Notes: generated from the sequence alone by a model not told the origin. Shown: positions 31,548 through 41,766, counted from the first letter of the stretch. The stretch: 64,000 bases of DNA from Micromonospora echinaurantiaca (GCF_900090235.1 NZ_LT607750.1:372001-436000); one strand, 5' to 3'. Translations and numbers: made by a program.

Positions 31548-34500
31548 ATGCGTACCCGCAGACGATCCGCCCGGCTCGCCGGTGTCCTGCTGATGACGCC
31601 GTTGCTCACCCTGGCCGGCCCCGTGCCGGCGACCGCCGGGGCACCGGCCCCCGACCGCTTCGCCACCGCCGCCGAGGACGCGCCGCGCGCCTCCTCCCAT
31701 CCCACGGACTCCGTGACGCTGGCCGGCGACCCGGCCGCGAGCACGGCGACCGCCGGGGCGCCGACCGGCGTGGAGCCGGCCGGCGGCCTGGAGACCACGA
31801 AGACCACCCGTCCGGTCGCCCCCGGCCTGGAGCTCACCTCGTTCGACCGGTACGACGCGGACGGCTGGCTGCGCGCCGACGCGCTCACCGCCGACCTGAC
31901 CGGCGGCGTCACCGTCGACTACGTCAACTCCGGCGTGGTGAGCCGCGCCGAGCCGCTCCGCGGGGCGGTGGACGCCGCCCGCGCCGTCGCCGCGGTCAAC
32001 GGGGACTTCTTCGACATCAACAACTCCGGCGCCGCCCAGGGCGTCGGCATCCAGAGCGGCAAGCTGGTGCAGTCCGCGGTCAGCGGGCACCGCAACGCCG
32101 TCGCGATCACCACCGAGGGCCTCGGCCGGGTGATCGAGGTGAACTTCGACGGCACCGCGACGCTGCCCACCGGGCCGGTGTCGCTGACCCAGTTCAACAA
32201 CATGGTCCAGACCAACGGCATCGGCGTGTTCACCGCGCTCTGGGGTTCGTACACCCGGGAGCGGACGGTCGCCGGGGCCAGCCGGGTCACCGAGGTCGTG
32301 GTGGTGGACGGCCGGGTGGCGAGTGTGGGCACGACGGCCGGCAGCGGGCCGATCCCGGCCGGCACCACCGTGCTGCTCGGCCGCGAGGCCGGCGCCGACG
32401 CGCTCGCCGGGCTGCGCCCCGGCGACCCGGTGGACGTCGCCTACCAGCCCAAGCCGGCCGACGGCGGCACCCTGCACGCGGCGGTCGGCGGCGGCAACGT
32501 GCTGGTCCGCGACGGCGTGGTGCAGAGCATCGCCGACGCGTCGCTGGCGCCGCGGACCGCTGTCGGGTTCTCCGCCGACGGCCGCCGCATGATCATGCTC
32601 ACCGTGGACGGCCGGCAGGTCGACAGCCGCGGCGTCACGCAGACCGAGATGGGCCGGATGATGGCCGAACTCGGCGCGCACCACGCGCTGAACCTGGACG
32701 GCGGCGGCTCCTCGACGCTGCTCGCCCGGGAACCCGGCGCGGCCGCCGTGCAGGTCGAGAACAGCCCGTCGGACGGCACCGAACGCGCCGTGCCCAACGG
32801 TCTCGCGCTCTACGCGCCGAAGGGCAGCGGCCGGCTCACCGGCTACTGGCTGGAGACCGCCAGCGACCCGACCACCGCGCCGGGCGTCTCCCCGGTGCGC
32901 GGCGGCCGCCCCGATCGGGTCTTCCCGGGCCTCACCCGGCGGCTCACCGCCGCCGGCCACGACGAGACGTACGGCCCGGCGGCCGGCGCGCCGCGGTGGC
33001 GGGCCAACCCGGCGGTGCACGGCGTGGTCGACCACGAGGGCCGCTTCCGGGCCGGGCTGCCCGGCCGCACCACGGTCACCGCCTGGCGCGACGGAGCCCG
33101 GGGGACCCTCGACCTGACCGTGCTCGGGCCGCTGGCCCGGATCGACTCCACAGTGGATCGCGTCGGGCTGACCGCCGCCGGCGGCACCGCGCTGTTCGGC
33201 GTGGTCGGCTACGACGCCGAGGGCAACACCGCCCCGATCGAGCCCGCCGACCTGCGGCTCGACTACGACCGGGAGTTGCTGACCATCACCCCGACCGCGG
33301 ACGGCAACCTCTCCGTGACCGCCCGGCGGGACACCGGTTCCGCCCTGGTCACCGTCCACGTCGGCCGGAGCAGCACGGTCGTGCCGGTCACCGTCGGGCT
33401 CACCGACGTGCCGGTGGCCACCTTCGACGACGCGGCGTCCTGGCGGTTCAGCCAGGCCCGGGCCAGCGGCGCGGTCGCCCCGGCGCCCGGCCACAGCGGC
33501 ACCGGCCTGCGGATGACGTACGACTTCAGCCAGTCCACCGGCACCCGCGCCGCGTACGCGGACCCGCCGGCCTGGATCCCGGTCGCCGGCCAGCCGCAGG
33601 CGTTCGGCATGTGGATCCACGGCAACGGCACCGGCGAGTGGCCCAGCCTGCACCTGCACGACGCGCAGGACACCCAGCACGTGCTGCGCGGCCCCTACAT
33701 CACCTGGACCGGCTGGCGGTACGTCGAGTTCACCGTCCCGGCCGGGGTGCAGTACCCCGTGCGGATCCGCCGGTTCTACGTCGCGGAGACCAACGCCGCC
33801 GCCCAGTACAAGAGTGAGGTGATCATCGACGACCTGGTGGCCCGGGTGCCGCCGACGGTCGACGTGCCGGCCGAGGCGCCGCGTACCGACCGGGTGGTGC
33901 TGCGCGACGGCAGCGTCGACGGCGCGCCGTGGCGGTTCGCGGTGCTGTCCGACGCGCAGTTCGTCGCCGCCGACCCGGACAGCGACCTGGTCGCCCAGGC
34001 CCGCCGTACGCTGCGCGAGGTCAAGGCGGCCCGGCCGGACTTTTTGGTGATCAACGGTGACTTCGTGGACACCGCGTACCCGGCGGACTTCGCGCTGGCG
34101 AAGCGGGTGCTGGACGAGGAGCTCGGCGGAGAACTGCCGTACTACTACGTGCCGGGCAACCACGAGATCATGGGCGCCCCGATCAGCAACTTCCGGGCCG
34201 TCTTCGGCGACACCGAGCGGGTCTTCGACCACAAGGGCACCCGGTTCGTCACGCTGAACTCGTCCACCGGTTCGCTCCGCGGCGGTGGCTTCGACCAGGT
34301 CCGGATGCTGCGCGAGGCGCTGGACTCCGCGGCCGGCGACCCGGCCGTCGGCTCGGTGGTCGTGCTGCACCACCACCCGCCGCGCGACCCGAGCCCGGCC
34401 AAGGCCAGCCAGCTCGGCGACCGGAAGGAGGCGGCGCTGCTGGAGCAGTGGCTGGCCGACTTCCAGCACCGCACCGGCAAGGGGGCGCTCTTCGTCGGCG

Positions 34501-35045
34501 GGCACGTCGGCACCTTCCACGCCGACCGGGTCGACGGGGTGCCGTACGTGATCAACGGCAACTCGGGCAAGAACCCGTCCACCCCAGCGGACCAGGGCGG
34601 CTTCACCGGCTGGACGGAGTTCGGGGTGGACCCGGTGAGCCCGGCCGAGGCCGACCGGGCCCGCCGCGACCCGCTCGCCGAGGGGCCGCGCTGGGTGAGC
34701 GCCGAGACGCACGCGCACGTCGACCAGCTCGCGCTGGCGGCGCCGGGGAGCGTCGCGGTCGGCGCATCGGCGACCGTCACCGCCACGGTCGCCCAGCCGG
34801 GCGGGCGTACGGTGCCGGTGGCCGCCCCGGTGAGCGCGGACTGGTCCGCCTCGCCGAACCTGCACATCGGCTCGGCCGCCGGGCTGCGGCCATGGCACGT
34901 GGCCCGCTTCGACCCGGCCACCGGGCGGCTCACCGCGCTGCGCCCGGGCGCCCAGGTCACCCTCGCCGTCGAGGTCAACGGCGCACGGGCCCAGGCGAGC
35001 ATCGCCCTGACCGCGGCGACGGCGGCGGAGGCGCCCGCCGCCTGA
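31548..35045 (+). CDS. Secreted phosphodiester glycosidase / metallophosphoesterase multidomain protein
   Basis: A 1165-aa exported protein. Signal peptide ~1-30 ([28 protein letters not shown]). Next is a phosphodiester glycosidase (NAGPA/DUF2233) domain, ~100-425, with [12 protein letters not shown] and [14 protein letters not shown]. Ig-like segments follow (~430-620), then a carbohydrate-binding-like sandwich (~625-775) and a calcineurin-like phosphoesterase (~790-1035) with [26 protein letters not shown] and [10 protein letters not shown]-terminal Ig-like domain ends it. The phosphoesterase motif I reads SDAQ, with Gln for the usual His. NAGPA enzymes split sugar-1-phosphodiesters; the second domain could remove the phosphate. 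Likely targets are extracellular teichoic-acid-like or glycan phosphodiesters. Alternative: phosphate scavenging. Confidence 0.85.
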   Translation: MRTRRRSARLAGVLLMTPLLTLAGPVPATAGAPAPDRFATAAEDAPRASSHPTDSVTLAGDPAASTATAGAPTGVEPAGGLETTKTTRPVAPGLELTSFDRYDADGWLRADALTADLTGGVTVDYVNSGVVSRAEPLRGAVDAARAVAAVNGDFFDINNSGAAQGVGIQSGKLVQSAVSGHRNAVAITTEGLGRVIEVNFDGTATLPTGPVSLTQFNNMVQTNGIGVFTALWGSYTRERTVAGASRVTEVVVVDGRVASVGTTAGSGPIPAGTTVLLGREAGADALAGLRPGDPVDVAYQPKPADGGTLHAAVGGGNVLVRDGVVQSIADASLAPRTAVGFSADGRRMIMLTVDGRQVDSRGVTQTEMGRMMAELGAHHALNLDGGGSSTLLAREPGAAAVQVENSPSDGTERAVPNGLALYAPKGSGRLTGYWLETASDPTTAPGVSPVRGGRPDRVFPGLTRRLTAAGHDETYGPAAGAPRWRANPAVHGVVDHEGRFRAGLPGRTTVTAWRDGARGTLDLTVLGPLARIDSTVDRVGLTAAGGTALFGVVGYDAEGNTAPIEPADLRLDYDRELLTITPTADGNLSVTARRDTGSALVTVHVGRSSTVVPVTVGLTDVPVATFDDAASWRFSQARASGAVAPAPGHSGTGLRMTYDFSQSTGTRAAYADPPAWIPVAGQPQAFGMWIHGNGTGEWPSLHLHDAQDTQHVLRGPYITWTGWRYVEFTVPAGVQYPVRIRRFYVAETNAAAQYKSEVIIDDLVARVPPTVDVPAEAPRTDRVVLRDGSVDGAPWRFAVLSDAQFVAADPDSDLVAQARRTLREVKAARPDFLVINGDFVDTAYPADFALAKRVLDEELGGELPYYYVPGNHEIMGAPISNFRAVFGDTERVFDHKGTRFVTLNSSTGSLRGGGFDQVRMLREALDSAAGDPAVGSVVVLHHHPPRDPSPAKASQLGDRKEAALLEQWLADFQHRTGKGALFVGGHVGTFHADRVDGVPYVINGNSGKNPSTPADQGGFTGWTEFGVDPVSPAEADRARRDPLAEGPRWVSAETHAHVDQLALAAPGSVAVGASATVTATVAQPGGRTVPVAAPVSADWSASPNLHIGSAAGLRPWHVARFDPATGRLTALRPGAQVTLAVEVNGARAQASIALTAATAAEAPAA

Positions 35046-35052
35046 CCGCGCG

Positions 35053-35089
35053 CCGGTGGGCTCCCCGCGGACCGCGGGGAGCCCACCGG
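35053..35089. terminator. Bidirectional terminator, 18-bp perfect stem
   Basis: CCGGTGGGCTCCCCGCGG (35053-35070) and its exact complement (35072-35089) separated by one base, between convergent stops at 35045 and 35093. Confidence 0.8.
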
Positions 35090-35092
35090 GGG

Positions 35093-35989
35093 TCAGAAGT
35101 CGCCCTCGGCCACCTGGAAGACGGTCAGGCCGAGGTCGCGCCACATCCGCACCACCTGCTGGCGGTCGTCGAAGACGCCCACCACCCGGTACCGGTCCCG
35201 GACCTCGCGCTCGTAGATCTCCCGCTTGACGATCGAGTCCTTGCGCGAGTCGCCGATCGCCCGCAGGTGCAGGGCCAGGTACGGCACCCGCACGTGCCGG
35301 GCCAGCCACGCCTCGGTGTCGGCCCGGGCCGAGGCGTCCCGGCCGGAGCAGAAGACCACCCCGTGGCCGGCGGCGTGCATCGCCCGCACCGCCGCGATCA
35401 CCGCCGGGTTCGGCGCGTCCTCGCCGACCCGGGTCATGTCGTACGGGCTGCGCGAGACGTTCAGCGCCACCGTGCCGTCGATGTCGACCAGCACGATCTC
35501 GGGCGGCTCGGCGGACGGGGGGTGCACCCGGGCGGGGCGGCCGGTCCGCGCCTGCGGCACCGGCAGCGGCAGGGTGCGCCCCTCCAGGTACCGCTCGTGC
35601 AGCCGGCGGATCGCCGCCTCGCCGACCCGGTCGGCCTCCGGCCGCTCGGCGTCGCGGCGCAGGCACTCGGCCAGCGGCACGTCGGTGAAGTCGTGCACCT
35701 CGAACTCGGCGCCGTACCGGGCGGCCAGGTCGGCCCAGTCCCGCAGCGTCCGGGAGCGCAGGTTGGTGTCGTCGACGCAGACGTCCGCCCCGGCCCGCAG
35801 CAGCGTCTCCACCTGGGCCCGCTGCACCAGCGTCACCTGCCACTCCGCCCGCTGGGTGAAGAGCCGCTCGCCGTGCAGCATCCGGCGCAGGTCGTCCCGG
35901 TTGACCCGGACCACCCCGGGTTGCAGGGTGCGGGCGAAGGTGGTCTTGCCCGAGGCGGGCAGTCCCCGGGTCGCGATCAGGCGGGCCAT
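35093..35989 (-). CDS. T4 PNK-like polynucleotide kinase-3'-phosphatase
   Basis: A 298-aa two-domain protein. The kinase P-loop is GLPASGKT (9-16), with VDDTNLRSR as the substrate loop. A HAD phosphatase follows with [10 protein letters not shown] (Asp169, Asp171), CSGRD and [10 protein letters not shown]. The order kinase then phosphatase is that of T4 Pnkp, which heals RNA or DNA ends to 5'-phosphate/3'-OH for ligation. No ligase is adjacent. The 3' end of the gene is capped by a bidirectional terminator. ATG 35989 or GTG 35992 are both possible starts. Confidence 0.9.
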   Translation of the reverse strand: MARLIATRGLPASGKTTFARTLQPGVVRVNRDDLRRMLHGERLFTQRAEWQVTLVQRAQVETLLRAGADVCVDDTNLRSRTLRDWADLAARYGAEFEVHDFTDVPLAECLRRDAERPEADRVGEAAIRRLHERYLEGRTLPLPVPQARTGRPARVHPPSAEPPEIVLVDIDGTVALNVSRSPYDMTRVGEDAPNPAVIAAVRAMHAAGHGVVFCSGRDASARADTEAWLARHVRVPYLALHLRAIGDSRKDSIVKREIYEREVRDRYRVVGVFDDRQQVVRMWRDLGLTVFQVAEGDF

Positions 35990-36319
35990 CACTCACTCCG
36001 GTTGGCTCGGACGGACGGGCCGGAAGCGCTCGCCGGCCGGGACCTCGGCCGACGGGATCCGCGGGCCGGCGTACCCCGGACGGGGCACGGCCGCGCCGGC
36101 GGTCCCCGGGGTGAATGCCCCGCCAGGCGGCGGGAATGCGACGGGGCGGGCCGGTGTTGTCGATGCCGGACCCGCTGTGCGGCCCGGTTTCCGGGCCGGC
36201 GTACGCCCATGGCACACTGGTCAATCGGCCACCGGTTCCGGTTCACGCCCGAGTCCGTCGCGCGTAGCGGCGGGTGGCGACGGCGACCCGGCGACCACCG
36301 ACGAGAGGACCGAGGCGAC
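35990..36319 (+). other. 330-bp divergent intergenic region before rpmE
   Basis: It separates the divergent kinase-phosphatase and rpmE genes and should carry both promoters. No gene, strong hairpin or recognised operator was found. The rpmE mRNA leader appears long. GAGAGGACCGAGGCGAC before the ATG provides a weak ribosome site. Confidence 0.5.
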
Positions 36320-36544
36320 ATGAAGCCCAACATCCACCCGGAGTACGTGACCACCGAGGTCACCTGCTCCTGCGGCAACACCTTCACGACCCGCAGCACC
36401 GCCAAGGGCGGCTCGATCCACGTCGAGACCTGCAGCGCCTGCCACCCGTTCTACACCGGCAAGCAGCGCGTGCTCGACACCGCCGGTCGGGTCGCGAAGT
36501 TCCAGCAGAAGTACGCCAAGGTTCAGGCCAAGAAGGGCAAGTAA
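36320..36544 (+). CDS. rpmE: 50S ribosomal protein bL31, zinc form
   Basis: A 74-aa ribosomal protein. It keeps four Cys: TCSCGNTF supplies Cys16 and Cys18 and ETCSACHPF supplies Cys37 and Cys40, marking the zinc-binding C+ type rather than the zinc-free paralogue made in zinc shortage. The HPFYTGKQ signature and Lys-rich tail are complete. ATG 36320 is chosen over the long upstream frame because it matches the family start [10 protein letters not shown] strong hairpin separates it from prfA. Confidence 0.97.
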   Translation: MKPNIHPEYVTTEVTCSCGNTFTTRSTAKGGSIHVETCSACHPFYTGKQRVLDTAGRVAKFQQKYAKVQAKKGK

Positions 36545-36553
36545 CTTCTCGTT

Positions 36554-36592
36554 CGGCGCCCGCGTCCGGTTTCCTGCCGGACGCGGGCGCCG
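36554..36592 (+). terminator. 16-bp hairpin between rpmE and prfA
   Basis: CGGCGCCCGCGTCCGG (36554-36569) pairs exactly with 36577-36592, 7-nt loop, 10 bp past the rpmE stop. It may limit read-through into prfA. Confidence 0.75.
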
Positions 36593-36636
36593 TCCGTATG
36601 TCTCCCGGTCCGTCGCGTCGAAGGAGCAACCCCAGC

Positions 36637-37725
36637 ATGAGCAGTGAGCGCCTGGCCGCCCTCCTCGACGAGTACGCCGAGCTGGAGAAGCGGCTGGCCG
36701 ATCCGGCCATCCACGCCGACCAGGGCACCGCCCGGCGGGTCGGCCGGCGCTACGCCGAGCTGGTGCCGCTGCACAAGGCCGCCGGCGAACTGGAGCAGGC
36801 CCGGGCCGACCTGGCCGCCGCCCGCGAACTGGCCGCCGAGGATCCCGCCTTCGCGGCCGAGGCCGAGGCCATCGCGGCGTCCCTGCCGGCGCTCGAGGAG
36901 CGCCTGGCCGAGCTGCTGATCCCGCGCGACCCGCACGACGCCAAGGACGTGATCGTCGAGATCAAGGCCGGCGAGGGTGGCGAGGAGTCCGCGCTCTTCG
37001 CCGCCGACCTGCTGCGGATGTACACCCGGTACGCCGAGCGGCGCGGCTGGCTCACCGAGGTGATCGACGCCCAGGACTCCGACCTCGGCGGGGTGAAGGA
37101 CGTCTCGCTGGCGATCAAGACCAAGGGCGTGCCCGAGGGGGGCAACGGCGTCTGGTCGCGGCTGAAGTGGGAGGGCGGCGTGCACCGGGTGCAGCGCGTC
37201 CCGGTCACCGAGTCGCAGGGCCGGATCCACACCAGCGCGGCCGGCGTGCTGGTGCTGCCGGAGGCGGAGGACGTCGACGTCACCATCGACCCGAACGAGC
37301 TGCGGATCGACGTGTTCCGCTCGTCCGGCCCGGGTGGGCAGTCGGTGAACACCACCGACTCGGCGGTGCGGATCACCCACCTGCCGACCGGGATCGTGGT
37401 CTCCTGTCAGAACGAGAAGTCCCAGTTGCAGAACCGCGAGCAGGCCATGCGGATCCTGCGTGCCCGGCTGCTGGCGGCGGCCCAGGAGCAGGCCGACGCG
37501 GCCGCCGCGGACGCCCGCAAGGCGCAGGTGCGCACGGTGGACCGCTCGGAGCGGATCCGCACCTACAACTTCCCGCAGAACCGGATCACCGACCACCGGA
37601 TCGGCTACACCGCGTACAACCTGGACCTGGCGCTCGCCGGTGACCTGGACGGCGTGCTGGACGCCCTGACCGAGGCCGACCGGGCCGCCCGGCTGGCCGG
37701 CGACACCGAACTCGCCCGCCGCTGA
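36637..37725 (+). CDS. prfA: Peptide chain release factor 1
   Basis: A 362-aa class I release factor that reads UAA and UAG. The codon-recognition tripeptide PVT lies in [15 protein letters not shown]. The catalytic GGQ is at 233-235 in [16 protein letters not shown]; its Gln is the target of PrmC methylation, and prmC lies 1.8 kb downstream. AAGGAG precedes ATG 36637. The N-terminal coiled-coil domain (~1-105) is complete. Confidence 0.97.
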   Translation: MSSERLAALLDEYAELEKRLADPAIHADQGTARRVGRRYAELVPLHKAAGELEQARADLAAARELAAEDPAFAAEAEAIAASLPALEERLAELLIPRDPHDAKDVIVEIKAGEGGEESALFAADLLRMYTRYAERRGWLTEVIDAQDSDLGGVKDVSLAIKTKGVPEGGNGVWSRLKWEGGVHRVQRVPVTESQGRIHTSAAGVLVLPEAEDVDVTIDPNELRIDVFRSSGPGGQSVNTTDSAVRITHLPTGIVVSCQNEKSQLQNREQAMRILRARLLAAAQEQADAAAADARKAQVRTVDRSERIRTYNFPQNRITDHRIGYTAYNLDLALAGDLDGVLDALTEADRAARLAGDTELARR

Positions 37726-37777
37726 CCCCCGCCCCCACCCCTCCCCGCCGCCCGCCCTGGCGCCCACCCGGGCCGCA

Positions 37778-37831
37778 CGTTCACTGAATGAGTGGCTGTT
37801 CCACGTGGAATAGCCACTCATTCAGTGAACG
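37778..37831. repeat. Intergenic palindromic element D (20-bp stem)
   Basis: CGTTCACTGAATGAGTGGCT (37778-37797) and its exact complement (37812-37831); the 14-nt centre GTTCCACGTGGAAT is itself almost palindromic. It contains the 17-mer found at 3595. It lies between the convergent stops of prfA and the diguanylate cyclase gene. Confidence 0.78.
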
Positions 37832-37878
37832 AGCGCCCCGTGGGCGGGTGCGGGAAGGGGCGGGGCGGGTCGGACGGG

Positions 37879-39429
37879 TCAGGAGGCGCGGGGGCGGGAC
37901 TTGGCGCGGAGCATCTCCCGGTCGGCGATCTCGAAGGCGGTGCCCAGCGCGTCGCGCAGCCCGGTGCCCGAGCCGGAGACCTCGGCGAACCCGATGCTCA
38001 CCCCGACCGGGGTGCCCGGCACCAGCGACTCCCAGTCCTCGGTACGCACGGCGGCCTCGATCCGGCGGGCCACCTCGGCGGCCTCGGTCATCCCCGCGCC
38101 GGGCAGCACCACCACGAACTCGTCGCCGCCGTAGCGGGCCACGAAGTCGCCCCGGCGCATCACCCGGTTGATCACCCCGGCCACCCGTTGCAGCACCAGG
38201 TCGCCGGAGTGGTGCCCGTGCCGGGTGTTGACCGCCTTGAAGCCGTCCAGGTCGCAGACGCCGATCACCACCTGCTCGCCGCGGGCGACCACGGCGGCGA
38301 TGTAGCGCTCCAGGCGGCGCCGGTTGGGCAGCCCGGTCAGCGGGTCGGTCAGCGCCTCGCCCTCGTAGCGGGCCGCCTCGCGGCGCATCTCCTCGTGGTC
38401 GATCCGGGCGGCGATGCCGTCGATGTAGACGTCCCGCAGCCGGTCGTTGCGCTGGGCGGCGAGCCGGAACGCCAGCCGGTCGGCCCGGTGCGCCGCCGCG
38501 TGGTCGCCGGCCCGGGACAGGGCGATGCTGCGCAGCCGGGCCGGTTCGGCGGCGCCGAGCGTCTCGCTGGAGACCCGGACGGACTCCAGCCGGGTGACCG
38601 CCTCGATCGGCCGTCCCTCGGCGATGGCCAGGCACACCTGGCCGAGTTCACGCATGTCCCGGGCGCGGGCGCTGTCCCCGCCGTGGCCGAGCAGCCGGGC
38701 CGGCGCGGCGTCGGTGCCCACCTCCAGCCGGTCGCCCAGCGCCGCCTGCCGGGCGGCGGCGTAGCCGTACGCGGCGAGGCTGCTCGGGCGCAGCCGCCCG
38801 GCCCGCCCGCCGCGGATGAACCGGCCGAGATCGGCGGCGACGTCGCGGAGCACCCGCAGGCAGCCGTCGCTGTCGCCGTTGTGGTCCAGCGCCACCGCGT
38901 TGCGCAGCCGGATGCCCGGCGCGGCGAAGGTCTCCTCGGGAATGCCGGCCGTCTGCCCGAGTTGGCGGGCCCGCTCGATGGCCCCGAGGGCGTAGCCGTG
39001 GAAGCTGAGGTAGGAGTAGGCCATCGCCAGGTCGTGCCAGCCCCAGGCGGTGTCCCGGTCGGGGTCGTCCACCGCGCCCAGCGCCCGGGCGGACTTGACC
39101 AGGTGGGTGACGCAGCGGTCCAGCGCGCCCTGGTGGTGCGCGGCGAGCGCGGCCAGCGCGTTCAGGTGCCCGTGCAGGTAGGGCTCGGCGAGGTCGCGGA
39201 CGGCGCCGGAGGCCTCCTCGATGGCCCGGGTGAACTCCGCGGTGCGACCGAGGTTGATCAGCGCGGAGAGCCGCTGCACCAGCGCGTCGGCCCGGGCGTA
39301 CGGGTCGCTGGTGCTCCGGATCACCCGGTCGACCACGCTGTACGCCTCGGCGGACCGGCTCGCCTCCTGCAAGGCCCGGGACTGCCGCAGGGCGTCAACC
39401 TGGTCGGTGACCCGGTCGAGCCAGCCCAC
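37879..39429 (-). CDS. Diguanylate cyclase with N-terminal TPR-like sensor
   Basis: A 516-aa soluble protein. Residues ~1-335 are helical repeats of TPR type, then a GGDEF domain (~350-510) begins LTDPLTGLPNRRRLERYI. The active site GGDEF is intact at 434-438, and an inhibitory-site RxxD (425-428) sits five residues before it. It should therefore make c-di-GMP from GTP and be product-inhibited. No membrane segment or receiver domain is present, so input probably comes through TPR partners. In streptomycetes c-di-GMP controls development through BldD. Inserted between prfA and prmC; divergent from prmC. Confidence 0.93.
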   Translation of the reverse strand: MGWLDRVTDQVDALRQSRALQEASRSAEAYSVVDRVIRSTSDPYARADALVQRLSALINLGRTAEFTRAIEEASGAVRDLAEPYLHGHLNALAALAAHHQGALDRCVTHLVKSARALGAVDDPDRDTAWGWHDLAMAYSYLSFHGYALGAIERARQLGQTAGIPEETFAAPGIRLRNAVALDHNGDSDGCLRVLRDVAADLGRFIRGGRAGRLRPSSLAAYGYAAARQAALGDRLEVGTDAAPARLLGHGGDSARARDMRELGQVCLAIAEGRPIEAVTRLESVRVSSETLGAAEPARLRSIALSRAGDHAAAHRADRLAFRLAAQRNDRLRDVYIDGIAARIDHEEMRREAARYEGEALTDPLTGLPNRRRLERYIAAVVARGEQVVIGVCDLDGFKAVNTRHGHHSGDLVLQRVAGVINRVMRRGDFVARYGGDEFVVVLPGAGMTEAAEVARRIEAAVRTEDWESLVPGTPVGVSIGFAEVSGSGTGLRDALGTAFEIADREMLRAKSRPRAS

Positions 39430-39502
39430 TCGCGACCTCCTGTCGGTGTGCGTCGGCGCGCACCCGCTCGTAATGTGAACCGCGACGCTTCATGATTATG
39501 TC

Positions 39503-40450
39503 GTGACCATCGTGCCGCAACACCCGTCCGAAGGGACGAACCGGGAGCGTCCGTCCGTGGCGGTGCTCCGGGCGGCGCGCGTGCTGGCCGAGGCCGGGGT
39601 CGAGGCGGCGCGGGCGGAGGCCGAGCTGCTGGCCGCGTACGTGCTGGAGGTGCCGCGCGGCCGGCTCGCCCTGGCGGACGGGTTCACCCCGGCGCAGCGC
39701 GACCGGTACGCGGCGCTGGTCGCCCGCCGGGCGGACCGGGAGCCGTTGCAGCACCTCACCGGCCGGGCCGCCTTCCGGCATCTGGAGCTGGCCGTCGGCC
39801 CGGGGGTGTTCGTGCCCCGCCCGGAGACCGAACTGCTCGCCGGCTGGGGCGTCGAGCAGGCCGCGCGGGTGGCCACCCCGCTGGTGGTGGACCTGTGCAG
39901 CGGCTCCGGCGCGATCGCCCTCGCGGTCGCCCAGGAGCTGCCGTCGGCCCGGGTGGTGGCGGTGGAGGGTTCGCCGGGGGCGCTGCCCTGGCTGCGGCGC
40001 AACGTGGCCGAGCGGGCCGCGGCGGGGGACCGGCCGATCGAGGTGGTCGCGGCCGACGTCACCACGCCGGACCTGCTGGCCGAGCTGGCCGGCCGGGTGG
40101 ACGTGCTGCTCTGCAACCCGCCCTACGTGCCGGCCGAGGTGGCCGTGCCACCCGAGGTGGCCCGGCACGATCCGGCAAACGCGGTCTTCGGCGGGCCCGA
40201 CGGGTTGGCGGTGATCCGCCCGGTGGTGGCCCGGGCGGCGGTGCTGCTGCGGCCTGGTGGCGCGCTCGGCGTGGAGCACGACGACAGCCACGGCCGGGTG
40301 GTGCCGGAGCTGCTCGCCGCGGACGGCCGGTACGCCGACGTGGCCGACCATCCGGACCTGGCCGGCCGGCCCCGGTTCGCCACCGCGTCCCGGCGGGCGG
40401 ACGGTCAGCACCGGTTCACCGGCGCGGCGTGGCAGACTGGCTCCTCGTGA
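39503..40450 (+). CDS. prmC: Release factor glutamine N5-methyltransferase
   Basis: A 315-aa SAM enzyme that methylates the GGQ Gln of release factors. N-terminal helical domain, FVPRPETELL, SAM motif VVDLCSGSGAIALAVA and catalytic NPPY (205-208). The start is GTG 39503. The stop overlaps the tsaC start by one base. The family's usual motif I reads DLGTGSG; here CSGSG. The adjacent transcription unit has a diguanylate cyclase in the opposite direction. Confidence 0.95.
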   Translation: MTIVPQHPSEGTNRERPSVAVLRAARVLAEAGVEAARAEAELLAAYVLEVPRGRLALADGFTPAQRDRYAALVARRADREPLQHLTGRAAFRHLELAVGPGVFVPRPETELLAGWGVEQAARVATPLVVDLCSGSGAIALAVAQELPSARVVAVEGSPGALPWLRRNVAERAAAGDRPIEVVAADVTTPDLLAELAGRVDVLLCNPPYVPAEVAVPPEVARHDPANAVFGGPDGLAVIRPVVARAAVLLRPGGALGVEHDDSHGRVVPELLAADGRYADVADHPDLAGRPRFATASRRADGQHRFTGAAWQTGSS

Positions 40451-41097
40451 TGCTCTACGACTGCCGGTCGCCCGCCGACCGGGACCGCGGCATCGCTGCG
40501 GCCATCGAGGCGGTCAAGAACGGCGAACTGGTCGTCCTGCCGACGGACACGGTCTACGGGATCGGCGCGGACGCGTTCACCCCGTACGCGGTCAAGGCGC
40601 TGCTCGACGCCAAGGGTCGGGGCCGGCAGATGCCGCCCCCGGTGCTGATCGGCTCCCGGCACACCCTCGACGGGCTGGTCTTCTCGCTGCCCCAGGCGGC
40701 CCGGGACCTGGTCGAGGCGTTCTGGCCGGGGGCGCTGACCATCGTGGTCGAGCACTCGCCGAGCCTGCAGTGGGACCTCGGGGACAAGACCGGCACGGTG
40801 GCGGTGCGGATGCCGCTGCACCCGGTGGCCCTGGAGGTGCTGCGGGAGACCGGCCCGATGGCGGTCTCGTCGGCGAACAAGACCGGCCAGCCGGCCGCGG
40901 TCACCGCCGAGGAGGCGCGCGACCAGCTCGGCTACTCGGTGCGCGCGTACCTGGAGGCCGGGCCCTGCCCGGACCCGGTGCCGAGCACGATCGTGGACCT
41001 CACCGGCGAGGTGCCGCAGCTGCTCCGGCTGGGCGCCATCCCGCTGGAGAAGCTGCGCGACGTGGTGCCGGACATCGTCGAGAGCCAGGTGGCCTGA
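40450..41097 (+). CDS. tsaC: L-threonylcarbamoyladenylate synthase (TsaC/Sua5/YwlC)
   Basis: A 215-aa YrdC-fold enzyme that joins threonine, bicarbonate and ATP for t6A37 of tRNAs. The family opening is seen as IEAVKNGELVVLPTDTVYGIGADAF, then PPVLIGS, FWPGALTIV and SSANKTGQPA. No C-terminal Sua5 domain is present. ATG 40450 overlaps the prmC stop; GTG 40447 is an alternative. Equivalent to M. tuberculosis Rv1301 in position. Confidence 0.93.
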   Translation: MLYDCRSPADRDRGIAAAIEAVKNGELVVLPTDTVYGIGADAFTPYAVKALLDAKGRGRQMPPPVLIGSRHTLDGLVFSLPQAARDLVEAFWPGALTIVVEHSPSLQWDLGDKTGTVAVRMPLHPVALEVLRETGPMAVSSANKTGQPAAVTAEEARDQLGYSVRAYLEAGPCPDPVPSTIVDLTGEVPQLLRLGAIPLEKLRDVVPDIVESQVA

Positions 41098-41709
41098 GTG
41101 CCCCCGTTCACCGTGCTGCACGTGTGCATGGGCAACATCTGCCGGTCGCCGATGGCCGAGCGGCTGCTCGCCCTCGCCGTCCGGGACCGGCTGTCCCGCC
41201 GGGGGCTGGACCCGGCCCGCGCGGACGAGCTGCTGCACAGCCACAGCGCCGGCACCGGCGGCTGGCATGCCGGCGAGGAGATGAACCCGCCGGCGGCTCG
41301 CCAGGTCACCACCCGCGGCGGCAGCACCGAGGGGTTCGCCGCCCGCAAGCTCCGCTCGGACCTCATCGACGCGGCCGACCTGGTCCTCACCGCCACCGCC
41401 GACCAGCAGGAGTACGTGGTGGCGCTGCGCCCGGACGCCGCCGAACGCACCTTCGTGCTCGGCGAGTTCGGCCGGCTGCTGGCCGCGGTGGACGCCGCCG
41501 CGCTGCCCCCGGCCGAGGCCACCGGCGAGGCGGTGTACGCCCGCGGGGTGGCGCTGGTCGAGGCCGCTCACGCCGCCCGCCAGGGGGCCAGCCCGCTGCC
41601 CACCGACGATCTCGACGACCCGTGGGGTCGGGGCGACCAGTGCTTCAGCCGGGTCGCCGACGAGATCGAGGAAACCGTGCACCCCCTCGCCACCGCCCTC
41701 CTCCCCTGA
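41098..41709 (+). CDS. Low-molecular-weight protein-tyrosine phosphatase
   Basis: A 203-aa phosphatase. The P-loop is CMGNICRS (nucleophile Cys10, Arg16) directly at the N-terminus, and the catalytic acid Asp lies in the DDPWGRG loop near 180. Typical members are ~150-160 aa; this one has an insert between residues ~120 and 170. Roles in other actinobacteria include control of tyrosine kinases for polysaccharide export or of arsenate reduction; none is adjacent here. Start GTG 41098 lies directly after the tsaC stop, so it belongs to the prmC-tsaC operon. Confidence 0.92.
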   Translation: MPPFTVLHVCMGNICRSPMAERLLALAVRDRLSRRGLDPARADELLHSHSAGTGGWHAGEEMNPPAARQVTTRGGSTEGFAARKLRSDLIDAADLVLTATADQQEYVVALRPDAAERTFVLGEFGRLLAAVDAAALPPAEATGEAVYARGVALVEAAHAARQGASPLPTDDLDDPWGRGDQCFSRVADEIEETVHPLATALLP

Positions 41710-41766
41710 GCCCCGCCGGCGCCACCCGCCCCCGCCCCCGCCCCGCCCGCGCCCGCGCCGCACGTC

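Noticed and set aside
31524..36224. 1566-codon open frame on the minus strand opposite the secreted phosphoesterase
   Set aside because: Arises from high GC codon bias on the true coding strand; no motif or domain, and it runs through three separate genes and a terminator.
35990..36319. Small gene upstream of rpmE
   Set aside because: Open frames there have no start with a ribosome site and no similarity to known small proteins.
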